From Azohydromonas lata NBRC 102462 (GTDB lineage Bacteria; Pseudomonadota; Gammaproteobacteria; Burkholderiales; Burkholderiaceae_C), in the NCBI RefSeq assembly GCF_001571085.1, contig NZ_BCTC01000020.1, positions 1-64,000 on the forward strand: a stretch of DNA of 64,000 nt, given 5' to 3'. Under the pieces are notes generated by a model. That model was not told the origin of the DNA. It saw only the letters and a program-made list of their open reading frames with translations, and did no database searches. Positions 10,806 through 18,265 of this stretch are shown here, piece after piece. Made by a program: the position numbers and the translations under genes. The first letter of the stretch is position 1; each line of letters opens with the position of its first letter.

Positions 10806-11471
10806 TCAGCGCGGATTCTTGGGCTGAATCGTGAACCCGATCAGCCTCGCCACCACGGTGGCGAGGTACATCACCCCCGTCATCATTTCCACGCTGGCAA
10901 TGGCGCGTGCATGGGCGGATACTGCCACCACGGCGCCCATGCCGGTGCTGGACATGAGGGCGAAACTCAAGTGGTTCAATTCCGACCAGGTTTTGGCGAC
11001 GGACGCCAGGTCGGCTGAAAACGCATGCGGCTGCAGCGCCTGCACCAGCACGAACAAATGCGTGAAGGCCCAAACGAAAAGTGTGAAGGTGGCGGCCGAG
11101 GCGAATAACTCGTCCACGGTCGTGCGCTGGTCGGCCATCATGTAGGCGATGAGGCTGCCGGCGGCATAAAAATAAAAGCCGGCTTCCAGCGCCGAGGACC
11201 AGGGCAACAAGAACGGCATGTCATGCGTGACCTGCAATACCAGCAGGACGATGACGGGCAGGGCTATCGTGACGCTGACCCACGTCAGCCCCGGCGTGCG
11301 CCGCACCATGCGCGTGGTGAGTATCAGTACGACGATGCCGAATATGTTGAAGACCGCGTGGCTGTAGCGCGCCTCCTCGATGAACGGGCCCAGCAGCACG
11401 CCCAGTATCTGCACGATCAACAAAATCGCCGAAGGGTGGCGGCGGGTGCGGACGATGAAGCGTTTGATCAA
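10806..11471 (-). CDS. Ion-channel-family membrane protein with degenerate selectivity filter
   Basis: The 221-residue inner-membrane protein has about six hydrophobic segments (roughly 15-30, 41-52, 64-80, 98-111, 122-146, 194-213). The last part reads like the prokaryotic two-pore-helix potassium channel family: a pore-helix region LNHLSFALMSSTGMGAVV followed by VSAHARAIASVEMMTGVMYLATVVARLIG. In normal relatives the filter is TTVGYGD; here it is SSTGMGA (residues 174-180), so K+ selectivity is doubtful. TTG at 11471 is chosen because GAGGAG sits just upstream; longer in-frame starts cross the nadA terminator. It is convergent with the depolymerase gene, leaving 16 bp between stops. Confidence 0.7.
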   Translation of the reverse strand: MIKRFIVRTRRHPSAILLIVQILGVLLGPFIEEARYSHAVFNIFGIVVLILTTRMVRRTPGLTWVSVTIALPVIVLLVLQVTHDMPFLLPWSSALEAGFYFYAAGSLIAYMMADQRTTVDELFASAATFTLFVWAFTHLFVLVQALQPHAFSADLASVAKTWSELNHLSFALMSSTGMGAVVAVSAHARAIASVEMMTGVMYLATVVARLIGFTIQPKNPR

Positions 11472-11538
11472 GCCGGCTCCTCGCTCTTGGTTTTCTCTCA
11501 CCTTAGGGCGACAGGCCCCCGGCAAATGGCGGGCCGAT

Positions 11539-11574
11539 AAAAAAAACGCCCGGACCAGCCAAGCCGCCCGGGCG
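11539..11574 (-). terminator. Rho-independent terminator of nadA
   Basis: On the minus strand, a 7-bp stem (CGCCCGG/CCGGGCG arms at 11568-11574 and 11547-11553) with a 14-base loop is followed by eight U. It lies 25 bp after the nadA stop. Confidence 0.8.
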
Positions 11575-11598
11575 TCGATCAAGGAGAAGTGAAAACCG

Positions 11599-12711
11599 TC
11601 AGGCCGCGCCGATGTTCTTCACGAACCCCCGCTGCGGCTGCGCCAGCGCGTGCGGGTTCTTGGCCACGAAGTCCAGCATGCGTTCGATGCAGCCGGCGGC
11701 CTGGGTGCGTATGGGTTCCGGCACGGTGATTTCGCCTACGCCCTGTTCCAGGCAGTCGATCACGCCCTGCAGCGCGTTCATCGCCATCCAGGGGCAGTGC
11801 GCGCAGCTCTTGCACGTGGCGCTGTTGCCGGCGGTGGGGGCCTCCAGCAGCGTCTTGCCCGGGGCCAACTGGCGCATGCGGTGCAGGATGCCGTTGTCGG
11901 TGGCGACGATGAAGGTCTGCTCCGGGCCTTCCACCACGGCTTTGAGGAGCTGCGAGGTCGAGCCCACCACGTCGGCCTGCGCCACCACGCTCTTGGGCGA
12001 CTCGGGGTGCACCAGCACCAGGGCGTCGGGGTGCTGCTTCTTCAGCAGCTCCAGCTCTATGCCCTTGAATTCGTCGTGGACGATGCATTCGCCCGTCCAC
12101 ATCAGCATGTCGGCGCCGGTCTGCTCCTGGATGTAGCGGCCCAGGTGCCGGTCCGGCGCCCACAGGATCTTTTCGCCCTGGCTCTTGAGGTGCTCGACGA
12201 TGGCCAGCGCGCAGGAGCTGGTGACCATCCAGTCGGCGCGGGCCTTCACGGCGGCGCTGGTGTTGGCGTAGACCACGACCTTGCGGTCGGGGTGCGCGTC
12301 GCAGAAGCGCGAGAAGTCGTCGGCCGGGCAGCCCAGGTCCAGCGAGCAGGTCGCGTCCAGGTCGGGCATGAGCACGCGCTTGTGCGGGGAGAGGATCTTG
12401 GCGCTCTCGCCCATGAAGCGAACGCCGGCCACCACCAGCGTCTGGCTCTCGTGGTCGCGGCCGAAGCGGGCCATCTCCAGCGAGTCGGCCACGAAGCCGC
12501 CGGTCTCCAGCGCCAGGTCCTGCAGGTCGCCGTCCACGTAGTAGTGCGCCACCAGCACGGCGTTGTGCTGCTTGAGCAGCGCCGCGGCGCGCGCCTTGCG
12601 CTCGTCACGCTGCGCCGGGGTCAGTGCCTCGGGCACCTTGGCCCAGGCATGGGCAACGCAGCTTTGGCCCGCAGCGTCCTGGCGGGTGTAGTCGAAAAGC
12701 ACCTGGCTCAT
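11599..12711 (-). CDS. nadA: Quinolinate synthase NadA
   Basis: NadA is a cytoplasmic [4Fe-4S] enzyme that makes quinolinate from iminoaspartate (product of NadB) and dihydroxyacetone phosphate. The 370 residues contain [16 protein letters not shown] near the N-terminus, the [10 protein letters not shown] motif, and the three cluster-ligand regions [21 protein letters not shown] and [11 protein letters not shown]. The ATG at 12711 is preferred over the longer frame to 12825, which has no NadA-like sequence before MSQVLFDY. The gene ends in a strong terminator. It faces the MFS gene divergently across 150 bp, and its pathway partner nadB is 3.8 kb away on the other strand. Confidence 0.96.
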   Translation of the reverse strand: MSQVLFDYTRQDAAGQSCVAHAWAKVPEALTPAQRDERKARAAALLKQHNAVLVAHYYVDGDLQDLALETGGFVADSLEMARFGRDHESQTLVVAGVRFMGESAKILSPHKRVLMPDLDATCSLDLGCPADDFSRFCDAHPDRKVVVYANTSAAVKARADWMVTSSCALAIVEHLKSQGEKILWAPDRHLGRYIQEQTGADMLMWTGECIVHDEFKGIELELLKKQHPDALVLVHPESPKSVVAQADVVGSTSQLLKAVVEGPEQTFIVATDNGILHRMRQLAPGKTLLEAPTAGNSATCKSCAHCPWMAMNALQGVIDCLEQGVGEITVPEPIRTQAAGCIERMLDFVAKNPHALAQPQRGFVKNIGAA

Positions 12712-12861
12712 GGCTTGATCGGGGGAGGGGGCTGTCTGGGCAGCCTGGATGTTGGGGATTGAATTCGGGGCGCGATGGTAGCCCACGGATTGGGTCAGCA
12801 CGGGCCGTGCCCATGCTGCCCACACCCGTCACCACTGTTTGGGATGTTTACCATCCCATGA

Positions 12862-14145
12862 ATGAACTCCACCCGCCCCGAAATCAAGGCGTCCGGCGAG
12901 GAGGCTGCCCGCCGCCCAAGCGACGTGCGCACCATCTCGCTGGTGGGCCTGGCCCACGGCAGCTCGCACTTCTGCCACCTGCTGCTGCCGCCGCTGTTCC
13001 CCTTCTTCATCCGCGACTTCGGCCTCACCTACGCGGAGCTGGGCCTGGCGGTGACGCTGTTCTTCGCGATCTCCGGCATTGGGCAGGCACTGTCAGGCTT
13101 CCTGGTGGACCGGGTGGGGGCGCGGCCCATCCTGTTCGCGGCGCTAGCCAGCTTCGTGGCGGCGGCGCTGACGGCCGCCTCGGCCCACAGCTACTTCGGC
13201 CTGCTGCTGGCCGCGGCGCTGGCCGGCCTGGGCAACGCGCCTTTCCACCCGGTGGACTTCACCATCCTCAACAAGCGCGTGTCGTCCAAGCGGCTTGGGC
13301 ATGCCTTCTCGGTGCACGGCATCAGCGGCAACCTGGGTTGGGCGGCCTCGCCGGTGTTCCTGCTGGGCCTGACGGAGCTGACCGGCTCCTGGCGTTGGGC
13401 CGAGGTGGGCGCGGCTTGCGTGGTGGCCAGCGTGATGCTGCTGCTGTGGTGGCAGCGCGACGCCATCGACGACAGGCAGGGCGCGTGGGCCCACGAGAAG
13501 GCCGCCGCCAAGCCCGGTGCCGCGCCGGCCAAGGAAGAGCACCCGCTGGCGTTCTTGAAGCTGCCCTCGGTGTGGCTGTGCTTCTCGTTCTTCTTCTTCT
13601 CGACCTGCGCGCTCAGCGCCATCCAGAGCTTCGCCAGCCCGGCGCTGCAGGAGATGACGGGGCTGCCCGTGTCGCGCACCTCGCTGGTGGTGACGGGCTT
13701 CATGCTCTGCGGCGCGCTGGGCATGGTGGCCGGCGGCTTCCTGGCGGCGCGGGCCGAGCGGCTGGAGAAGATCATCGGCTCCTGCCTGGTGGTGTCGGCG
13801 GCGGTGCTGTTGCTGGTGAGCACGGGCGTGGTGCCGGGCATGGGGGCGCTGGTGCTGGTGTCGCTGGCCGGCTTGGGCGTGGGCCTGGCCGGGCCCTCGC
13901 GCGACATGCTCATCAAGCGCGCCGCGCCGCCGGGGGCCACGGGGCGCGTCTACGGCACCGTGTATTCGGGGCTGGACCTGGGCTTCACCCTGGCCGCGCC
14001 CATCTTCGGCTGGCTGATGGACCACCACATGAACGGCGCCATTTTTCAAGGCTCTGCCCTCGCGCTGCTGGCCGGGGTGCTGTCGGCCGCCGCCGTGGGC
14101 CTGCGCATCGCGCCGCGCCGCGCGGCGGCCAAGGCCACGGCCTGA
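12862..14145 (+). CDS. Major facilitator superfamily transporter, Fsr-like
   Basis: The 427-residue protein has 12 predicted hydrophobic helices and belongs to the MFS. The segment FSVHGISGNLGWAASPVFLL in the fifth helix region and GLVLAHG-like N-terminal motif (GLAHGSSHFCHLLLPPLFPF) resemble the fosmidomycin-resistance (Fsr/YfnC) branch of drug efflux pumps. An intermediate loop (about 205-235, Ala/Lys-rich) separates the two six-helix halves. Substrate cannot be assigned. It is divergent from nadA and is followed by a ThDP-enzyme gene on the same strand at 90 bp. Confidence 0.85.
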   Translation: MNSTRPEIKASGEEAARRPSDVRTISLVGLAHGSSHFCHLLLPPLFPFFIRDFGLTYAELGLAVTLFFAISGIGQALSGFLVDRVGARPILFAALASFVAAALTAASAHSYFGLLLAAALAGLGNAPFHPVDFTILNKRVSSKRLGHAFSVHGISGNLGWAASPVFLLGLTELTGSWRWAEVGAACVVASVMLLLWWQRDAIDDRQGAWAHEKAAAKPGAAPAKEEHPLAFLKLPSVWLCFSFFFFSTCALSAIQSFASPALQEMTGLPVSRTSLVVTGFMLCGALGMVAGGFLAARAERLEKIIGSCLVVSAAVLLLVSTGVVPGMGALVLVSLAGLGVGLAGPSRDMLIKRAAPPGATGRVYGTVYSGLDLGFTLAAPIFGWLMDHHMNGAIFQGSALALLAGVLSAAAVGLRIAPRRAAAKATA

Positions 14146-14235
14146 AGCGGCCAACGAAGGTGATCCGCACGCGTGCCGCTTGAATCGCGCGAGGCGGGTG
14201 CCTTTTCTTTCCTGACGCATGGGGGAGCAGCACGC

Positions 14236-15966
14236 ATGAACGCAAGCGCTGAGAGCAGGCCCGCCCGCCCGGGCGGCCATCTGCTGGTGGAGGCCCTGGT
14301 GGCGCAGGGCGTGGACACGGTGTTCGGCGTGCCGGGCGAGAGTTTCCTGGCGGCGCTGGACGGGTTTCACCAGCACGGCGAGGCCATCCGCTTCGTCGCC
14401 TGCCGCCACGAGGGCGGCGCGGCCTTCATGGCCGAGGCGCAGGGCAAGCTCACCGGCCGCCCGGGCGTGTGCTTCGTCACCCGCGGCCCCGGCGCCACCA
14501 ACGCGGCCATTGGCGTGCACACGGCCTTCCAGGACAGCACGCCGCTGCTGCTGCTCGTGGGCCAGGTGGCGCGCGACCAGCGCGACCGCGAGGCTTTCCA
14601 GGAGCTGGACTACCGCCAGGTGTTCGGTCCGGGCACTTTGGGCATGGCCAAGTGGGTGGCGGAAGTGGAGGACGTGCAGCGGCTGGCCGAGTACGTCGCC
14701 CGCGCCTTCCACGTGGCCCTGCAGGGGCGGCCGGGGCCGGTGGTGCTGGCGCTGCCCGAGGACGTCTTGAGTGCCCCGGCCACGGCCCCCGTGCTGCCGC
14801 GCGTGGAGCCGGCGCAGGCCTGGCCCGCGCCGGGGGCGCTGCGCGGGTTGCGCACGCTGCTGCTGCAGTCGAGGAAGCCGCTGGTGATCGCGGGCGGCAG
14901 CGGCTGGACGGCCGAGTCGGTGCAGGCGCTGCAGCGCTTTGCCGAGAACTGGAATTTGCCCGTGGGCTGCGGCTTCCGCTTCCAGGACACCTTCGACAAC
15001 CGCCATCCCAACTACGCGGGCGACGTGGGCATCGCCATCAACCCGCGGCTGGCGCAGCGGGTGCGCGACTCGGACCTGCTCATCGCCGTGGGCGTGCGCT
15101 TGGGCGAGATGACGACGGGCGGCTACACGCTCATCGAAGCGCCCCGGCCCAAGCAGAAGCTGGTGCACCTGCACGCGGGCGCGGAGGAGTTGGGCCGGGT
15201 CTACGCGGCCGACCTGATGCTGCAGTGCTCGCTGGCCGCGGCCGGCAAGGCGCTGGAGACGCTGACCGCGCCGCCGCAACTGCCGTGGGCCGACTGGACC
15301 GCCGGCGCCGCCGCCGACCTGGAGGCCAACCGCGTGCCCCACGCCGTGGCGCCGCTGGACATGGCGCAGGTGGTGCTGGCGCTGGAGCGGCTGGCGCCCG
15401 CGGACAGCCTCTACACCAACGGCGCGGGCAACTACAGCGGCTGGCTGCACCGCTACATGCGCTACCGCGGTCTGCAGCACTTCGGCCGCACGCAGCTCGC
15501 GCCCACGGCCGGCGCCATGGGCTACGGCTTTCCGGCGGCGGTGGCGGCGGCGCTGCTGTATCCGGAACGCACCGCCATCAACCTGGCGGGGGACGGCGAC
15601 TTCCTGATGACCAGCCAGGAGATGGCCACGGCCATGGCCTATGGGGCCAACCGCGGGGCGGGGCGGCTGGTCAGCATCGTGGTGGACAACGGCAGCTACG
15701 GGACCATCCGCATGCACCAGGAGCGCCACTACCCGGGGCGCGTGAGCGGCAGCGACCTCTTCAACCCCGATTTCGCCGCCCTGGCGCGCAGCTACGGCTG
15801 GCGCGCGGCGCGGGTGGAGTGCACGCAAGCCTTCGAGCCGGCGTTGCTTGAGGCGCTGTCCGACGGGCCGCCCATGCTGCTGCACCTGAAGCTGGATACG
15901 GACGTGAGCACCAGCCGCAGCACCTTGTCGGAGATACGGGCGGCGGCAGTGAAAGGAAAGGGCTGA
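14236..15966 (+). CDS. Thiamine-diphosphate-dependent enzyme, acetolactate-synthase-like
   Basis: The 576-residue protein has the three domains of the ThDP oxidase/decarboxylase family. The N-terminal pyrimidine-binding domain has GVDTVFGVPGESFLAALDG and the activating Glu in RHEGGAAFMAEA; the central domain has PLVIAGGSGWTAE; the C-terminal domain carries the ThDP/Mg2+ motif GDGDFLMTSQE ending at NGSYGTI. Possible activities include acetolactate synthase-like, benzoylformate or phenylpyruvate decarboxylation, or sulfoacetaldehyde-type chemistry. It is not the biosynthetic IlvB because no ilvN follows. ATG 14236 is chosen over an upstream in-frame GTG. The MFS gene upstream may be cotranscribed and carry a substrate of this enzyme; that is inference. 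Confidence 0.85.
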   Translation: MNASAESRPARPGGHLLVEALVAQGVDTVFGVPGESFLAALDGFHQHGEAIRFVACRHEGGAAFMAEAQGKLTGRPGVCFVTRGPGATNAAIGVHTAFQDSTPLLLLVGQVARDQRDREAFQELDYRQVFGPGTLGMAKWVAEVEDVQRLAEYVARAFHVALQGRPGPVVLALPEDVLSAPATAPVLPRVEPAQAWPAPGALRGLRTLLLQSRKPLVIAGGSGWTAESVQALQRFAENWNLPVGCGFRFQDTFDNRHPNYAGDVGIAINPRLAQRVRDSDLLIAVGVRLGEMTTGGYTLIEAPRPKQKLVHLHAGAEELGRVYAADLMLQCSLAAAGKALETLTAPPQLPWADWTAGAAADLEANRVPHAVAPLDMAQVVLALERLAPADSLYTNGAGNYSGWLHRYMRYRGLQHFGRTQLAPTAGAMGYGFPAAVAAALLYPERTAINLAGDGDFLMTSQEMATAMAYGANRGAGRLVSIVVDNGSYGTIRMHQERHYPGRVSGSDLFNPDFAALARSYGWRAARVECTQAFEPALLEALSDGPPMLLHLKLDTDVSTSRSTLSEIRAAAVKGKG

Positions 15967-15986
15967 TCAGCTCACGGCCCCGCCCA

Positions 15987-16016
15987 AAAGAAAAAACGGC
16001 CGCTTCTGCGGCCGTT
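15987..16016 (-). terminator. Rho-independent terminator of the Gln-rich gene
   Basis: A perfect 9-bp stem (AACGGCCGC/GCGGCCGTT) with TTCT loop. On the minus strand it is followed by a U-rich tract (A-run at 15987-15996 on plus). It lies 60 bp after the Gln-rich gene stop and 20 bp after the ThDP gene stop, so it may serve both directions, better on the minus strand. Confidence 0.75.
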
Positions 16017-16075
16017 CGCTGTTTTCACCTGAACCCAAGGGCCGCAGCCCCGGGCCGGGCATCAGCCTGTCAACG

Positions 16076-16432
16076 TCACTCGTCGCGGCGTTGCTGGGAG
16101 CGGTCCTGTTGGGTGGACTGCTGGCCCGCCTGCGAGCCGCGCTGGCTGGACTGGTCCTGCTGGCCCTGGCGCTGGCTCGACTGGTCTTGCTGACCCAAGC
16201 CGCCGCGCTGCGACTGATCCTGTTGGCCGCTGCGCTGGTCTTGCTGCGAGCCCTGCTGCCCGCCCTGCTGGCCCGACTGTGACTGCTGGCCCATGCCACC
16301 GGTCTGGCTTTGCTGGCCCTGGCGCTGGCTGTCCTGGCTCTGTTGACCTTGCTTCTGGCCCTGCTGACCTTGCTGGCCCTGCTGGTTGCCTTGCTGGTTC
16401 TGTTGGCTCTGGTTGCGGTCTTGAGAGGTCAT
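16076..16432 (-). CDS. Gln/Gly/Ser-rich disordered protein (118 aa)
   Basis: The product is 118 residues with about 52 Gln, the rest nearly all Gly, Ser, Asp and Arg; almost no hydrophobic residue follows the start. It begins MTSQDRNQSQQNQQG and ends QQDRSQQRRDE. Repeats of the type GQQ, GQQDQSSQR and GQQSQ run through it, so it must be intrinsically disordered and hydrophilic, with no signal peptide. Evidence for expression: an AGGAG ribosome site 6 bases before ATG 16432, a good terminator downstream, and palindromes upstream. It may be a stress or desiccation-related hydrophilin or an assembly/phase-separating protein; function is unknown. The Leu/Ala-rich plus-strand ORFs here are its antisense. 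Confidence 0.7.
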   Translation of the reverse strand: MTSQDRNQSQQNQQGNQQGQQGQQGQKQGQQSQDSQRQGQQSQTGGMGQQSQSGQQGGQQGSQQDQRSGQQDQSQRGGLGQQDQSSQRQGQQDQSSQRGSQAGQQSTQQDRSQQRRDE

Positions 16433-16460
16433 GTCGACTCCTTGGTAGTCATCGGCCGGC

Positions 16461-16492
16461 GGGATTGCCGACGAAGCCTTATCGGCAATCCC
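16461..16492. promoter_or_regulatory. 11-bp inverted repeat upstream of the Gln-rich gene
   Basis: GGGATTGCCGA (16461-16471) and TCGGCAATCCC (16482-16492) are perfect reverse complements around a 10-base spacer. The element ends 29 bp upstream of the Gln-rich start codon, so it could be an operator for a dimeric regulator or a 5' untranslated-region hairpin. Confidence 0.55.
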
Positions 16493-16544
16493 AGTGCCCA
16501 CGAACACGGGGATGACAAGGCAGCCGCGCGCCTGAGCTTTTGGC

Positions 16545-16558
16545 GCATGTCCACATGC
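16545..16558. promoter_or_regulatory. 14-bp palindrome in the divergent intergenic region
   Basis: GCATGTCCACATGC is a perfect palindrome around a CC spacer. It lies 40 bp before the RraA-family start codon and 113 bp before the Gln-rich start, a position suitable for a regulator-binding site acting on one or both divergent genes. Confidence 0.4.
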
Positions 16559-16597
16559 TAGGCTGCCGCGCGCCAGAACTTTCCCCAGGAGGAGCCC

Positions 16598-17104
16598 TTG
16601 ATCGACCCCGTGAAAACCTACGTCACCTGCGACATCTGCGACGAGCGCAAGGCCCAGGCCGGCGACGCGCTGCGCGTGCTGCCGCCGGTGTTCCGCGACT
16701 TTGGCGGCAAAACCGCCTTCAGCGGCCCGGCGGTGACGGTGAAGTGCTTCGAGGACAACACCTTCGTCAAGGCCGCCGTGGACAGCCCAGGCAACGGCTG
16801 CGTGCTGGTGGTGGACGGCGGGGGCTCGCTGCGCAAGGCGTTGTTGGGCGGCAACCTGGGCCGCTCGGCCGAGAAAAATGGCTGGGCGGGCGTCGTCATC
16901 GACGGCTGCGTGCGCGACGTGGCCGAGCTCGCCACCTACGGCATCGGCATTCGCGCCCTGGCTTCCATGCCGCTGCCCACCGAGAAGCGCAACGAGGGCC
17001 AGCGCGACGTCCCCGTCACCATTCAGGGCGTGCCCGTGCGCCCGGGCGACTGGATCGTGGCCGACGCTGACGGCACCCTGGTGCTGTCGCAGCCGCCGCA
17101 ATAA
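16598..17104 (+). CDS. RraA-family protein (RNase E inhibitor-like / HMG aldolase-like)
   Basis: The 168-residue protein has the RraA/HMG-aldolase fold signature: GGGSLRKALLGGNLGRSA (about 68-85), then GWAGVVIDGCVRDVAELA, which carries the Arg-Asp pair used for substrate and Mg2+ binding in aldolases of the family. Length is standard (about 160). Members either modulate RNase E or cleave 4-hydroxy-4-methyl-2-oxoglutarate; sequence alone does not separate these, and the gene's neighbours give no aromatic-degradation context. TTG 16598 is the start because CAGGAGGAG precedes it by a few bases. Confidence 0.85.
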   Translation: MIDPVKTYVTCDICDERKAQAGDALRVLPPVFRDFGGKTAFSGPAVTVKCFEDNTFVKAAVDSPGNGCVLVVDGGGSLRKALLGGNLGRSAEKNGWAGVVIDGCVRDVAELATYGIGIRALASMPLPTEKRNEGQRDVPVTIQGVPVRPGDWIVADADGTLVLSQPPQ

Positions 17105-17170
17105 GGCCCAGCGGACGGGGCGGGCGTCGCCCCGAGGCGACATCACCACGACGTTCGCCTGCCGCCGGGC

Positions 17171-17198
17171 GCGACACCCCGTGGCGGGCGGCTACAAT
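17171..17198 (+). promoter_or_regulatory. Promoter of tRNA-Pro
   Basis: GCGACA at 17171-17176 (4/6 match to the -35 box), a 16-bp spacer, and TACAAT at 17193-17198 (5/6 match to the -10 box). Transcription would begin a few bases before the mature tRNA 5' end at 17208. Confidence 0.6.
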
Positions 17199-17207
17199 AT
17201 CCCTCTT

Positions 17208-17284
17208 CGGGGTGTAGCGCAGCCTGGTAGCGCAACTGCTTTGGGAGCAGTGGGTCGGATGTTCGAATCATCTCACCCCGACCA
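17208..17284 (+). tRNA. tRNA-Pro(TGG)
   Basis: A 77-nt cloverleaf: acceptor CGGGGTG/CACCCCG, D-arm GCGC...GCGC, anticodon stem ACTGC/GCAGT with loop TTTGGGA giving anticodon TGG, T-arm GGATG TTCGAAT CATCT, discriminator A, and an encoded CCA end. A T-rich tract follows immediately. Confidence 0.95.
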
Positions 17285-17402
17285 ATTTTTCTTTTCACAT
17301 CAATGCCTTGGAACGCTTTTGGCTCATCGGCCGGGAGTTTCCAGGGCGTTTTTGTATCCGCGCTCCATGCAGGCGGCCCGTGTCAAAACGCACCAAGGTG
17401 GG

Positions 17403-17921
17403 ATGTTGTTTTCACAAGGTATCTCCAGCGATTTCGGCAAGGACGGCAAGGAACGCAGGCGGGCCCTTTGCTCCGCGGCGCGGGCGCTGGGCCTGTTCGT
17501 TCTGGCCGGCGTGATCACCGAGGTGGACGCGCAGGCGCAGTCCGCCGCCTGGGCCTCGGCCTGGGATGCGGCGTTCGACAGCCGTGATTTCAAGGGCGCG
17601 CTGCGCGCGTTGGGCGGCGAGGGCGCCGCGGTGCAGGGCCAGGTGCGGCTCGATGGCCCGGACGTGGCCGAGAACGGCGCGGTCGTGCCCTTCACCGTCA
17701 CCACGGCGCTGCCGGGCGTGACGCTCGTGGCGCTGCTGGTGGAGCACAACCCGGGGCCGCTGTCGGCGGTGTTCCAACTGCCGCCCGGCACCGAGGCCTT
17801 CGTGTCCACCCGGCTCAAGATGGCCGAAAGCTCCGCCGTGCACGCGCTGGTGCGGGCGGCGGACGGGTTTTATCTGGCGCGGCGCGATGTGCGCGTTATC
17901 CAGGGCGGCTGCGCCGGCTGA
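17403..17921 (+). CDS. soxY: Thiosulfate carrier protein SoxY
   Basis: SoxY is the periplasmic carrier whose C-terminal Cys covalently holds sulfur intermediates during thiosulfate oxidation; it pairs with SoxZ. The 172-residue product has an N-terminal twin-arginine-like export region (ERRRALCSAARALGLFVLAG), a beta-rich domain (VVPFTVTTALPGVTLVALLVEHNPGP) and the C-terminal swinging arm VRVIQGGCAG. The usual tail is GGCGG, so Gly is replaced by Ala after the active Cys. ATG 17403 has AAGGTGGG close by; an in-frame ATG at 17367 is the alternative. soxZ follows 14 bp later. No soxXA, soxB or soxCD is in the window. Confidence 0.88.
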   Translation: MLFSQGISSDFGKDGKERRRALCSAARALGLFVLAGVITEVDAQAQSAAWASAWDAAFDSRDFKGALRALGGEGAAVQGQVRLDGPDVAENGAVVPFTVTTALPGVTLVALLVEHNPGPLSAVFQLPPGTEAFVSTRLKMAESSAVHALVRAADGFYLARRDVRVIQGGCAG

Positions 17922-17935
17922 CAAGGAAACCAGCC

Positions 17936-18244
17936 ATGGGACAACCGAGCCGCATGCGGGCCGTGGAGAACGGCGGCATCGTGGAGCTGCGCCTGCTGAT
18001 GAACCACGTGATGGAAAGCGGCCAGCGCCGCGACGCCGCGGGCGTGCTGGTGCCGGCGCACCACATCGAGCGGCTGGAAGTCGAGTGCGGCGGGCGCACC
18101 GTGCTGCAGGCGCGGCTGGGGCCCTCGGTGTCGCGCGATCCTTACTTGCAACTGCGCTTTCGCGGCGCCAAGGGCGAGCGGCTGGTGGTGCGCTGGGTGG
18201 ACAACCGCGGCGACTCGCGCAGCGACGAGGCCACGGTCGGCTGA
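17936..18244 (+). CDS. soxZ: Sulfur carrier partner SoxZ
   Basis: The 102-residue protein is the SoxZ subunit that binds SoxY and exposes its sulfur-carrying arm to Sox enzymes. Family features are the start RMRAVENGGIVELRLLMNHV, the conserved ESGQRRDAAG loop, PAHHIERLEVECGGRTV, and the C-terminal strand LVVRWVDNRGDSRSDEA. No signal peptide is visible, as expected, since SoxZ is exported with SoxY. It lies 14 bp after soxY and is convergent with the MFS fusion gene. Confidence 0.92.
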   Translation: MGQPSRMRAVENGGIVELRLLMNHVMESGQRRDAAGVLVPAHHIERLEVECGGRTVLQARLGPSVSRDPYLQLRFRGAKGERLVVRWVDNRGDSRSDEATVG

Positions 18245-18265
18245 GCAGGGCCGCCCGGCGCGCCG

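Noticed and set aside
16091-16561. Plus-strand Leu/Ala-rich membrane-like ORFs
   Set aside because: They are the complement of the Gln-rich gene (CAG/CTG pairs give Leu/Ala runs) and have no ribosome site.
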